Of a DNA stretch of 64,000 bases, positions 11,086 through 21,538 are shown in pieces (within the stretch, counting starts at the first letter, position 1; each line of letters starts with the position of its first letter). This DNA is from Lasioglossum baleicum. Its lineage: Eukaryota; Arthropoda; Insecta; Hymenoptera; Halictidae. The notes beneath the pieces were generated by a model. That model searched no databases, had not been told where the DNA came from, and saw only the letters and a list, made by a program, of their open reading frames with translations. The stretch covers positions 3,843,045 to 3,907,044 of the forward strand of contig NC_134936.1 of assembly GCF_051020765.1 (NCBI RefSeq), given 5' to 3'. A program made the position numbers and the translations under genes.

Positions 11086-14000
11086 ATAATCACGTTCGGA
11101 TACGGTTTCGCCTGTCAACGAACTGTAAAATGACTCGCAAACAAAGATCGTCTAATTTATCTACGCAATCGAGATATTCGTATGGAAAGAGACACCCTTT
11201 CGCGTCAACAACATGAAATTTTCTATGGAAAGATTTTGAAATTCGGAACGCGTAAAATTGTCAATTTGTTTGTGTCGAGGAAAGATGCTAATTTGTCGAG
11301 ACTTGTGTTCAAACATTTTTGTACGAATCGATGAATCGTAATTTAATACAATTACGCGAATCTGATTGCTGATCTTCAACATTTTTGTAAATGAAATATA
11401 CTTTTCTTTAGTTATTGGTAATACGTTGACACTACCTTCAAACGCATTAGCTATTTCTTCGATAATGAAATGTGAATCGTACCCGGATAAATTGTGGAAA
11501 ACTATGGGAATGCAAAACGAATTTTTGTAATTTAAATTGCAATCTTGATGCGTGGGGCCTCTATATCGTCCTGTTAGATGATAATGATCGCGCACCCGTA
11601 TATCCTTTTCCTCACATGGTTTTTCACAAATGTTGCAATGCGCTGCGTTGATAAGTGCCTCGCACTGTTCATTCGTTAGCTGTTTCATAATTTATCAAAT
11701 AAAAAAATTATAAGAAAGATCTTATTTTTTATTTAAAACCAATCCTCCTCCTCCGCCTCGTCCTCCTACTCATACAATTAACTCGTATTTATTAAAAAGA
11801 AAACAATTACAGTAATAATATCGCCCCCTCCCTATACAGCGAGATATTTTTTACATTAGTGAAAAGTTACTCTTATCTACTCTTTAATTATACAAATATA
11901 CAAGTATTAAAAAATAATTAAAATATAATTATTGCAGCGAATTTCTTGTCATTTGTCTTCATTATTTTTGTTTCCTGCGAACAGACAGATAGACAGTTAT
12001 ATATCATGTTATATACTTTGGGATATTTTTTCTTTGAAAATTTATTTACCTTCGAGCGACGATTCTTTGACGAATCCTCAGACGTCCATACCGCGCTTCG
12101 CCCAGAATCAATCTCCAATTTCGCAATCATTGTGAAACACTGTGTGAAAAAAATAAAAAAAACGTAAAAAGAGGTGTTTGTGGTTTTGACGTGGAAAAAA
12201 TTCAAAGTCGCGTCTTTATAACTGATACTTTACGTGTTTTTATAATTGTTAACCCATGCTCGAAATGTTCGCACTTCGCGCAGACTGCAATGGTATGTGA
12301 CGTTTTTTGTCGGTTGCCAACAGTGAAGTCGACACGGTTCGTCATCAGCAATTTCATACACGGGATCGCGAACTAGTACATCGTATTTCGGACAGTTGAA
12401 ATCTTCCAAATTTATCGAGTTTATTTTCATTTTTCGAAGGATGTCTCTCTCTCGAAACATCCACCTTTGTACGCTACGACAGGATTCGCATAATCGCGCA
12501 CAAAATTTTGAATTACTTCGAATATATCGTGCTGTTGATATTTTTCATAGCCGAAATCTTTAAATGGAATCCCGTGTATGAAATTACTGACATACCATGC
12601 AGACTTTTTGTCAGCGTCGGATAAACAACGTTCTTCCCCAAGCGAAATTCGAAGAGTTCGAACGAGCCGTCATGACAAACATCGATCACATGGCTAACTC
12701 TTTGCATATAAATTTTTTTTCCACAATTTTTTCCACTAGATTTTACATCGTTTATTAATTTTTTTTTATTGTACTTACCGTTGAAGAAAGGGGGATGCGC
12801 GAAGTTGGCTGGTCGGATGATAAAAACACACACGCGATGTAACTTCGTATAGCGATCCTGATTGTCGACGTTTTTTCTTATGGTATAACTTCATACGACG
12901 ACTGTTACGAGCAATTTATAATGGATACCCCTACCCACTAATGTAAAAAATATCTCCATATAATATTCCACACACACGCAACAAGTCCAACGGGCAGTAC
13001 GCGAAAACCGTCACGTATGGAAAAATGGTTGATCTTTGAATCTCAACATGACAAACGCTTGCAACGATGGAACGTTCACGAAGACTTCGCGTTCCATCGC
13101 GTCCTGTTCATTCATTCTTACCATCCCCACCAACTACAATAAAAAGATGGAAGAAATGATTTGAAATGCTACTCTTAATGAGCGTTTACGATAGCTGACT
13201 GTATGGCGATGGCAGACAGAAACAGCAACACGGTCCTCTTACATCTTGCATTACATCGATAAGAAGATCTTTCAGAGGGGACCGTTGTATATTTACGAAA
13301 TTAAACAAGACGTTCATCGAACTCGTGAGATTAGACGTTCGTCGAAATCTCCGCTCGATAACAAAATCGTCGATAAACTTTATAATCGTAAAAAATTTAC
13401 AGCATGATTGATTATGTTCACAAATATTAATAACTATACTAATTTAAATGATAACAAAATGAAATCTGTGCGAAAGTGCTCTGTACACCTAACTGAAAAA
13501 CTTTTGTAATACAAGAATTTACACAATTTTCCTCAAAACCCTTGAAAATTGCCAATGAACGGATGCTGTTTCAGAAAGCGTGGCGTAAAATCTCTTTGCT
13601 TTCAATGAAGTATACTACAAGCGACCTTTAGCTACGTTGGATAGAAAAAATTCCATGACAAACGGAAAAATTTAGAAATTGACTTCTTTCTAGATTTTCG
13701 GCGAAATACCCCAGAGTTGGGCATTAATCGATTAAAATTTTAGTCAAGATTGATTAATGTGTATGATTAAAAGAAGAAATCATCGAAAAATCGAAGACTG
13801 ATTCAATCGATTGATGAAGTTAATAATCACCATACGGTCTATCCATAAATTGTAATAACCAGGGAGATAGAGACAGAGAGCGGAGATGAAGAATTGACAG
13901 AAATATATCTCAAGAGAAACTCAGTTTACATTTTTTCAGTATTCATACAGTTTTGATTCCGTATTTCATTTGGAAGCTCCAGCAGTTAATCATTAATGGA

Positions 14001-14969
14001 ACGTTTGCGAAGACTTCGCGTTCCATCGCGTCCTGTTCATTCATTCTTACCATCCCCAACCAACTACGATAAAAAGATGTATGAAATTATTTGAAATGCT
14101 ACTTTTAATGAATGTTTACGATAGCTGGCTGTATGGCGATGGCAGACAGAAACAGTGACACGGTCCTCTTACATCTTGCATTACATCGATAAGAAGATCT
14201 TTCAGAGGGGACCGTTGTATATTTACGAAATTAAACAAGACGAACTCCTGAGATTATACGTTCATCGAAATCTCCGCACGTGAGAAAAACCGTTGGTCCT
14301 CGACAAATCGATGTTGAGAAAAATTATTGACTGGCTGTATGGTCCCCTTACATAAATCTTTCAGAGGGGACCGTTGTATATATTTATGAAATTAAACAAG
14401 ACGTTCATTGAACTTCTGAGATTATACGTTCATCGAAATCTCCGCACGTGAGAAAAACCGTTGGTCCTCGACAAATCGATGTTGAGAAAAATTATTGACT
14501 GGCTGTATGGTCCCCTTACATAAATCTTTCAGAGGGGACCGTTGTATATATGTATTTATGAAATTAAACAAGACGTTCATTGAACTCCGTTCAAATGAAT
14601 GTTTTACGATAGCTGGATGGCGATGACAGACATAAACAGTCTTGCATGTAGAGACGTGAAAACATAAACACGTTCGGACACGTTCCCAGGGATCACCCCT
14701 CCCCCTCCCCCTCACCAGGCAATACCAGGAAACTGGTCTTGAATGCAATACCTGGAAACTGCCCCCCCCTCCCCCATCTTTCAAGATATGGGCTGTATTT
14801 CCCCCCCTCCCCCTCCCTCAAAAACATGATGCAATAATTCCATTAAAAATATGACGTAATATATGCTCGTGCTATACAGCTCGGCGGTACCGCTCTCCCG
14901 TGAAGTGGCGGTACCGCTCTCCCGTGAAGTGAAAAGTGGCTTAGAACCCGCCTATATATACTACTATTG

Positions 14970-15331
14970 ATCATTACAGCAAAAGATTCCTTAGACTTTC
15001 CCGAATACAGCGATATCGAATATTAATACATTATGATTGTTTAAACATGTTTAAACAATTTTTGCACCAATTTTTGACGATATTTTTGAATTTATCTCAA
15101 CAAATAAGGGTCCAGCGGAAAATCGAACTATACCACGCGATAGAGCAGACTTTCATCTTGAGAAACCCCCCTTTCAAGTTTGAAACGTCGACGTCTTTAC
15201 CGAACCAAAAAGCAAAATATCTTCGCCCGACATGAGCTGCCGCCAGTGGTGCTCTTCCACTAGCGCGGTCGTACGACGGAATACGGCGCGCTTTTTGACT
15301 ATTGGACAGTGTAATTAACCGTGGGAAAGTT
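14970..15331. other. Unassigned gap between palindrome and solo LTR
   Basis: About 360 bp. Short open frames exist on both strands but none resembles a known protein. Nothing else seen. Confidence 0.5.
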
Positions 15332-16512
15332 TGTAACGGGGCCGATTTCTCGCGGAATCGGTTTGTTCGGAGCGGAGTCTCCTCAATGCGTAAATAACTC
15401 GCCGTGCCGAAGTTCGCTGGGAGGTGCAGGAGAGGAGAGTCGGAGCGGGCAGACGTGGTGTGAAGGTGCGAAATGAACACAATGACGTTTCCTGAATAAC
15501 TTGGTGCTCGCTACCTCGTAGATGTTATTACGGTGATTCGGAGATCGCAGGATCTTAGTGGAGAGGTAGTCGAGGAGAGTGTTCCAGTGTAGGCTACGAC
15601 GTCTCGTCGCGGGGTTGGTGTCGGTGGAGGTTCGACGCAGGGGCTGACGTCTCGTCACGGGAACGGTGTCAGTGGCGGCTCGGTACAGGAGGTGACGTCT
15701 CGTCACGGGAACAGTGTCAACGGTGGGTCGCTACAGGAGGTGACGTCTCGTCACGGGAACGGTGTAAACGGTGGCTCGGTACAGGAGGTGACGTCTCGTC
15801 ACGGGAACAGTGTCAACGGTGGGTCGCTACAGGAGGTGACGTCTCGTCACGGGAACGGTATCAACGGTGGCTCGGTACAGGAGGTGACGTCTCGTCACGG
15901 GAACAGTGTCAACGGGGGTTTGGTGCAGGCGGCGACGTCTCGTCACAGGAACGGTGTCAGCGGAGGTCGGTGCAGGAGGCGACGTCTCGTCGCAGGAACG
16001 GTGTCAGCGGAAGTTCGGTGCAGGAGGCGACATCTCGTCACAGGAACGGTGTCAGCGGAGATTCGGTGCAGGAGGCGACGTCTCGTCACAGGAACGGTGT
16101 CAGCGGAGTACGGCGGCTGGAGATTCCGGCTGGCGGATTCAACGTCTCGTTGAAGGAACGGTGATTCGGCGGGCTGGCTGCGACGTCTTCGTCGGAGGAT
16201 CAGGTACCTGGTGCGCGGTGTAGGCTTAGGTCTCCTAAGCAGGACTGCGATGATTTGGTCTGTTCCTGGGGCCTTTTACACTCCCCAAGATGGATTGTTT
16301 GGAGGCGCGGGGTAGTGGTCCGGTAAGGTGTGTTCTGTTGTTTCTCTAGGAGTTTTGTGTATGTTTTGGCGTTTGGACGTTGTGACATTTGGAGCAAGGA
16401 GTTTCGGCGGAGTGTTGTTTGTATCGGCGTGGTTCGGTGGATTTCGAGGGAGTTCGGTTTATTCCGGGGAACAGCTGTTCGTAACAGGCTTGCTTACTGC
16501 AGGTCTGTTACA
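15332..16512. mobile_element. Solo LTR, 1181 bp, with internal minisatellite
   Basis: Starts TGTAACGGGGCCG and ends CAGGTCTGTTACA. The 4-bp repeat AGTT flanks it on both sides (15328-15331 and 16513-16516). Start and end match the solo LTR at 53209-54131, so the two probably belong to related families. There is no internal region or second LTR. Confidence 0.75.
15590..16115 (+). repeat. 48-bp minisatellite inside the LTR
   Basis: About ten to eleven units of 48 bp, each starting ACGTCTCGTCACGGGAAC or a close variant, then a GTGTCAACGGTGG-like and a CAGGAGGTGACG-like part. Because 48 is a multiple of three, the array is open in several frames and gives 16-residue protein repeats (15692-16153); I regard those as a by-product. 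Later units (from about 15930) shift towards CACAGGAACGG. Confidence 0.9.
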
Positions 16513-16581
16513 AGTTTTTAAGAAATAGTTCTGGGTTAGGTCTGGCTAAGAATTTGTGTGCGAAACGAATTAATTGAATTA

Positions 16582-17502
16582 TAGTCCAGTCAACGAAAAG
16601 TTGTAGAGGGAAATGGAAGGAACACAATTTTTAACTTTGGATCTTTGTTTGGACTAGTTAGGAGCATGGTTGCCATATTCCCCGGGAACCAGGCCCCTTA
16701 CCGCTGCGCCCCTCGCCCATCTGCGCCGCTGAGCCCGCCCCACTCTTCCCACTAACACTGACGCGTACCGCTAACTTAGCTTGCTCCACGCGGTACGCGT
16801 CAGTGTTAGTGGGAAGAGTGGGGCGGGCTCAGCGGCGCAGATGGGCGAGGGGCGCAGCGGTAAGGGGCCTGGTTCCCGGGGAATATGGCAACCATGGTTA
16901 GGAGGTAAACATACTAAAAGTCCCCACTCCTAGGAGGTGAGCGAGGTGCAGAGGGGTACGTAGAAGGTCCCCTTTTTCGGTTTTCCCCTTATATTTCGGA
17001 AACTATGCGTCCTAGCGATAAGAAGACCATTCTATACAAAATTAAAGCTAACAAAATGTGCCATAAGATTGATTGCATTCAATTTTTCGCTATTACGCAT
17101 AGTTTCCGAGATATCCGCGCTCAAAGTTCACTAATTGTGAAAAAGAAGAGCCTTATTTGACTAGCGAACTTTTCAGCACAATTAGTGAACTTTGAGCGCG
17201 GATATCTCGGAAACTATGCCAGATAGCGAAAAACTGAATAGAATCAATCTTATGGCACATTTTGTCAGTTTTAATTTTGTATAGAATGGTCTTATCGCTA
17301 GGACATATAGTTTCCGAGATATAAGCGGAAAACCGAAAAAGGGGACCTTCTACGTGCCTCCCTGCACTCCGCTCACCTGGTAGGAGTAGGGACTTTTAGT
17401 ATGTTTACCTCCTAATTAGTCCAAACAAAGTCCCAAAGTTAAAAATTGCGTTCCTTCCATTTCCCTCTACACCTACCTTATGAACATTCATTGACTGGAC
17501 TA
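16582..17502. mobile_element. Fold-back element (interrupted)
   Basis: Long inverted arms meet near 17150. Ends are TAGTCCAGTCAA and TTGACTGGACTA, with ATTA on both sides. The left arm is split by the smaller fold-back at 16665-16896. Arms include CGGAAACTATG and CTCAAAGTTCACTAATTGTG and their complements. No coding sequence. Confidence 0.8.
16665..16896. mobile_element. 232-bp near-perfect fold-back with 8-bp TSD
   Basis: Arms of 106 bp (16665-16770 and 16791-16896) are essentially exact reverse complements around a 20-bp loop. The terminus reads CATGGTTGCCATATTCCCCG. The host sequence GTTAGGAG is duplicated on both sides. Removing the insert and one TSD restores the left arm of the surrounding fold-back, as its right arm shows. 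The 8-bp TSD suggests mobilisation by a hAT or P-type transposase. Confidence 0.9.
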
Positions 17503-19421
17503 ATTAGTTACACAGGTATGAAGCCATGTGGGTCGCCTGCGACTATGTCGGTAAAATAGAGAGTGACATTAAAATGGTAAAACATTTTTTTTCGAGTCAC
17601 CAAAAATCCTTCTAACAATCATCATTTTAGTCAAAAGGGAACCTATTCTCCAAATTTTATTTAATTCTGAGCATGGCTGTCTTCGGGAGATTAGCCAAAT
17701 TTTTTACCTGAATTATAACGAACTGGAGAGTAATAGAAACTTATTTTACTTTTTTATTATGTTTAGTAGACTGAAATTAATGTTAATAGTATGTTTAAAT
17801 TTTACTAATATTTTTACTACTTTAAATTACCTTTACTCATTTTTATTACTATTTATTTACTTATGACAATAAATGATTTTATTGGGAAACCATTCATTAC
17901 GTATACCCACATTTCATTTTCATTTTTACAACTCGGGGTGCAGTAACACCAACTGGATCCGGCTCCTGATCGCGTGCAACACATGCTGGTCGTGTCACTT
18001 ATTTCAATGCATTTTTAATGCATCCGAGCCGTTCTTGCAACAACGCATTCGCTTAACATACAGTGTCGCAAAAAAACTCCGTTTCCTGAATTTAAAAACG
18101 CAGCTCATATGGAATTTACATATGTGAATGTAAAGTATCCTACGATCCTTAACCACAATATTTAATTGTTGCAGCCTTAGTGTTGATTTACAATAAAAAA
18201 AAGTATGAAAATTGTGAAATATGGTGCAATCATATAATGAAATATCGCATATTATTAAAACCCAATTATAAACATACTATATCGTATAATTTACACTATA
18301 ATATATACATAAAACAGGCATATACTTAAGTATAAACATATCACTAATATTACAGAAATACAAAATGCAAATCCAAATTCAAATTGTGTAATTTTTTCAC
18401 GGTCTTTTTTTAATGTTATTGATAATAAAAATTTAATTAAGATAATTATTAAGGAAATTATAAATTAAATAAAAATAAATAATATCATATTATAAATTAT
18501 ATATATATTTTAAGTTACTAATTTATTAACCTTTTTCTATAAATTTTATAATAAATCTTATAATATATGTACATGCAGGAATATAAATAATTGGATAAAA
18601 AAATAGAACTTGAGTGGATTGATTTGCTCCATTTGGGTTTAATCACCCAGTATATAGATTCATGTTGCTTATAAAATAATAGCGGATCGTTCCTTTGCGA
18701 CAAGAATATTGATTTATTAGACCAGCGTATTCTCATTCTTCCGATAAACATACTTCTGTTCGGACGTACATTTTGTGTTGTTTCTTCTTTGCAATTGTGC
18801 TCGTAATAAACTACTTTTTGTTAAATGATCTTTGGGTAAACGTCCCACAACTTACATTACAACTATTGTAAAAGTGTAAGGAATTTTATAAACGTACAAA
18901 ATCTTTTGTCCTTATAAGTGCCAGTGACAGTTGTAATTAGAATTTTTAAAGTCTAATAAAAGAATTTAGCAACAATCTTTATTAGTATAAAAATGATTGT
19001 TGATGTTCACTACCTGAAACCACGATACGTACATATAGTTTTCCTGCATCTTGTACTTCCTGCAAAACATTCTTTCGATGCATATTAACGTTAATAACTA
19101 TACTGCCGGATGTGTATGCATTTTTTAATTTTTGTAGACAAATTTGAAGACAGTGGAATCACATTAAATCTTATTTTCAGTGAGAATAGCCTTTGTAGAT
19201 CTAAAATACATAAACATCGTACTAAATTATATCAAATTTTATAATTTCCGAGATTTTTTGAAAATTTTTATAAACTATACATGTTGTCCGATCTATAATA
19301 AGATATACTGTCCGATCGATTTTAAATTTTCCACAAATTATTTTTCCACTTAATGCCACAATCTTCGGGGTATTCCAACACAAAATTGATAAACTTTAAT
19401 TAGTACAGTCGTTTGTTAGTT
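17503..19421. other. AT-rich intergenic sequence
   Basis: About 1.9 kb with no coding signal, no RNA gene and no clear repeat structure that I can recognise. The open frames at 17873-18127 and 18518-18751 are short and AT-biased. Confidence 0.5.
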
Positions 19422-20466
19422 TTACCCGGGAAGTTTTCCGGCAGTTTTAAAAATGTGTAATTTTATAGATTTCGATGTGCTCTTTCCGAATCTCAACTTT
19501 GCCACCTCGTATCTTTGCCGCTTGCGTCGCCATATTGGAAAAATGGCGCCTAATAGCAGGTTTTTGACAGTATCTCCTTTCCGACTCATTTTATGATAAA
19601 AACATTTACATACAAAATTAAACTAGAAAAAATTTCCTACAATTTATGTAATAACAATTTTTTTTGTAAAATCAATAGTTTTGGCGTACGAGCGCCGCAA
19701 ACTATTATTCATCTACACCAACACGTGTTTTTCGTATATTTACGAAAAATATTTTATTGTGCGTAAAGACAAAATAAATACTTTAATTACACATGGAAAC
19801 ATTTTAAAAAATGTTAATTTCTCATTTTAAACATGGAGAAATTTTCAAAATGTACATAATTCAATACATATAGGTACCGGTTGTCCTGCTGAAATGAGAT
19901 CACCAGGATATCTCAGAAGACGTTGCCGTTATTAAAAAAGTGTTCTTACAAAAATTGTTTGGTATGATGGGCTACATAATAAAAAATAAAAAAAAAGTTT
20001 GTTTGATTTTTGCTTTTTTTAGCAAAGCGAAGAAGATTACGCTAAATTTCGGAATTGTGCATTGCATGTGGATTAGGCCTACTGGGGACACCACGATAAA
20101 AAAAACGCGCCGCTTACTCTACCTCAAGGTGGTTAGGTGGTAGGTGTGGAAATAAGTTTTTTAGCCAAAACGCATGTTGAAGTTCACTTTGCGGCGCTCG
20201 TACGCCAAAACTATTGATTTTACAAAAAAATTGTTATTACATAAATTGTAGGAAATTTCCTCTAGTTTAATTTTGTATATAAATGTTTTTATCGTTAAAT
20301 GAGTCGGAAAGGAGATATTGTCAAAAAACTGCTATTAGGCGCCATTTTTCCAATATGGCAGCGCGAGCGGCAAAGATGCGAGGTGGCAAAGTTGAAATTC
20401 GGAAAGAGCACATCGAAATCAATAAAATTACCCATTTTCCAAACTCCCGGAAAACTTTCCAGGTAA
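19422..20466. mobile_element. Fold-back/MITE with 280-bp inverted arms
   Basis: Arms 19422-19701 and about 20189-20466 are diverged reverse complements around a loop of about 490 bp. Termini read TTACCCGGGAAGTTTTCCGG and its imperfect complement ending CCAGGTAA. Both arms carry GGCGTACGAGCGCCGCAAA and GGCGCCATTTTTCC. No clear TSD and no transposase. Confidence 0.75.
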
Positions 20467-20741
20467 CCTCTTTTTTCGAACCAAATGACTACTAAATACG
20501 ATAGTACAAGATTCATATCTGTAGAGGCTCGCGTTGGACGACATTTTATGGCAGGAACATCGATATAGTGCAAGAGGCCCGGTGCGTGACTTTTCGTAGT
20601 TAGGCTACGGTGTTGGGCCTATCAGCACCATTTAGCTTAATAAAATTTTTGTCCGTACGCGGGTATCTGCGCTGCAATCCCTTGCCATAAAACGGCTAAA
20701 ATTGTAGTCTCTTAGGCAGGGATGCGTACCGCGGACTAACC
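20467..20741. other. Short unassigned spacer
   Basis: About 275 bp between the fold-back element and the A-rich 3' end of the R1-like element. Nothing recognisable. Confidence 0.4.
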
Positions 20742-20750
20742 CTTTTTTTT

Positions 20751-21538
20751 TATCGTGTGGAAATGCGTTACGCATACCCCGACCCCCCTGGGGGGGAGCC
20801 GGGATTATGTGGGGCTCCCTCGAGGAGCCAACACGGTTCGCCGATCCCCTCCCCCAGAGTACCCACTAAAACCACACGCCCGCCCGAAGCTACATGGGAA
20901 GTGCCTGGATCACGCGAGTATTCAATAGGACACTTCCCAGCTCACATGCATCCCGAGGAGAGGGGTTAGCTCCCCCCATGCTTACTCCAACCGGACCCCG
21001 TTCGGAGGGACCCGCTCGGTGTCCCCATCCCTGGAGCCTTCGGATTGGGCTTCCCGAACCCCAGCTCGGTCCACCCACAGCTCCCGGAGCCTTTCTGCCT
21101 TGCTCGAGCGGTGGACCCGAGGGTCCTCGCCCGGCCAAGGCAGGAAGGCGCCGACATCGGCAAGAGAGCGTCGTCGGAGGCGTCCTCCACTAACGTCTCG
21201 GGGTGCCGGGCCAACTCGGTGGGAGTTTAACTCTCCCCCGGGGACCGAGGTCAGCTCACTCCCCCGGCCCCTCCATCCACCGCCCCACTACGCGGGGGCA
21301 CACGACGGCGCAGGGCGCGAACACCCCGCACCGCCAACGGAACCCCAGCCCCCCCGGGAGGGGGAGGCAATAATTGACGCGGAGAGGGTAAACTTGCTCC
21401 CCTTTACTGCCCCCAGCTCCCCCAGAGGGGGGGCGTCAATTGACGCGGGGTGGGGTAAACTCCCCGCGTACTCCCTCCAGTCCCCGTCCCCCACTCGGAG
21501 AGCCACCTGCGCCGCGGGGAGACGCCCCCCGCGCCGCA
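20751..21538 (-). other. 3' UTR of R1-like copy 1
   Basis: About 790 bp of GC-rich sequence between the ORF2 stop and the A tract. It contains runs of G/C and near-repeats such as two AATTGACGCGG-containing segments (21372 and 21435). No protein. Confidence 0.55.

Larger units (their letters stand above)
7565..11688 (-). pseudogene. Protein-primed family B DNA polymerase, broken (right arm)
   Basis: Mirror copy of the left-arm polymerase. The N-terminal segment is at 11161-11688, interrupted by the MITE at 10885-11085. The next segment ends near 10654. The 2.65-kb element lies at 7974-10653, and the motif C segment (GMCILDISKTCLYGFDHEYM through YTDTDS) at 7565-7709. Breaks match those of the left arm, so both were copied from an already broken ancestor. 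Confidence 0.85.
95..14965. mobile_element. Palindromic Polinton-like element, 14.9 kb
   Basis: Two arms of about 7.4 kb (95-7466 and 7565-14965) are reverse complements, nearly base for base, around a 98-bp centre. Differences I can see are a CT/GA microsatellite 30 bp longer in the right arm and a 1-bp shift in the outer poly-G area. The ends read AGTAGT...ACTACT, and the same 4 bases, ATTG, lie just outside (91-94 and 14966-14969), which fits one insertion. The arms carry family B DNA polymerase fragments of the protein-primed, Polinton/adintovirus-like type. No integrase, ATPase, protease or capsid gene is visible, so this is a defective derivative made of two copies of one half. An assembly fold-back is the alternative; the coincidence of palindrome end, element end and direct repeat argues against it. 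Confidence 0.75.
7565..14965 (-). repeat. Right arm of the 14.9-kb palindrome
   Basis: Reverse complement of the left arm, with the same broken genes and the same nested insertions at mirrored positions. Identical nesting shows that the palindrome formed after those insertions. Confidence 0.85.

Noticed and set aside
95..14965. Palindrome as an assembly or missed-adapter fold-back
   Set aside because: Not excluded, but less likely: the identity ends exactly at element-like ends with a 4-bp direct repeat, the centre has its own 32-bp repeats, and the microsatellite length differs between arms. Kept as the main alternative.
15692..16153. 153-residue repetitive protein in the solo LTR
   Set aside because: It is the translation of a 48-bp minisatellite; several frames are open for the same reason, and the LTR has no coding role there.
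20742..20765. Telomeric TTAGG target for the R1-like element
   Set aside because: Only a single GGGTTAG-like word follows the A tract, and no TTAGG array is present.
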